Origin: Synergistaceae bacterium
Lineage (GTDB): Bacteria; Synergistota; Synergistia; Synergistales; Aminobacteriaceae
Reading direction: 5' to 3'
DNA length: 5,125 bases
Assembly: GCA_031273365.1 (NCBI GenBank)
Contig: JAISSA010000155.1
Span: 1 to 5,125 of the forward strand
Shown here: one piece after another, positions 5,106 to 5,125 of the stretch
How the letters are laid out: each line of letters begins with the position of its first letter
Position numbering within the stretch: position 1 is the stretch's first letter
The notes under the pieces: generated by a model
Told to the model about the DNA's origin: nothing
Databases searched by the model: none
Seen by the model: only the letters and a program-made list of their open reading frames with translations
Program-made: the position numbers and the translations under genes

Positions 5106-5125
5106 ACTGTGTCAGAAAGAAATCC
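5016..5125. mobile_element. Foreign sequence interrupting vapC, possible insertion-sequence end
   Basis: From about 5016 the sequence no longer continues the PIN gene. The stretch near 5090-5125, with AAACTGTGTCAGAAAG, is reminiscent of the ACTGTGT/ACACAGT segments in terminal repeats of IS256-type insertion sequences. This is recollection of a style and not an alignment. No transposase frame is identifiable before the window ends, and no second end or target duplication can be seen. A deletion junction with unrelated sequence would look the same. Confidence 0.25.

Noticed and set aside
1..5125. CRISPR array, tRNA or rRNA gene
   Set aside because: No regularly spaced repeats and no recognisable tRNA or rRNA sequence were seen. 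The only direct repeat is the two-copy hairpin.

Overview
The window reads as a bacterial chromosome segment in two parts. Bases 1 to about 3560 are GC-rich and carry a co-directional transport block on the + strand. Bases from about 3565 to 5125 are visibly more AT-rich and carry two toxin-antitoxin (TA) modules. The source is probably a Gram-negative amino-acid-using anaerobe. Synergistota is my best guess, from the style of the ABC/Na+ transporter genes, but nothing in the sequence proves it (inference, low to moderate confidence).

Transport block. The window opens inside the 3' end of a livF-type ABC ATPase gene (1-168). A structured 150-base gap follows, with short GC-rich inverted repeats. 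Next comes a periplasmic branched-chain-amino-acid-type binding protein (319-1554). Only 19 bases after its stop is a 145-residue four-helix membrane protein (1574-2011), whose C-terminal half resembles the small YhdT family. One base after that gene ends, a 497-residue sodium:solute symporter of PanF type begins (2013-3506). The yhdT-panF pairing is known from E. coli. Here the small partner seems doubled to four helices, and the pair sits directly behind a Liv binding protein. A strong GC hairpin (3527-3564) closes the block.

TA block. On the - strand, a Phd/YefM-type antitoxin (4246-3979 plus start context) overlaps a RelE/ParE-family toxin (3986-3591) by 8 bases. It has a recognisable promoter and palindromic operator at 4265-4317. 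This module lies between two direct copies of the same hairpin (3528-3562 and 4451-4485; 31 of 35 bases identical). Divergently, on the + strand, a ribbon-helix-helix VapB-like antitoxin (4576-4818) overlaps by 4 bases a VapC-like PIN toxin. That toxin loses family resemblance after about residue 67 and stops early at 5105, so it appears broken. The last ~110 bases are foreign to the PIN gene and may be part of an insertion sequence, though the window ends before this can be decided.

Together the layout suggests a stable nutrient-uptake operon whose downstream flank has collected addiction modules and possibly a mobile element. The most unusual items are the doubled YhdT-like partner protein, the duplicated terminator hairpins around the first TA module, the toxin tail that reads through a palindrome, and the truncated vapC.
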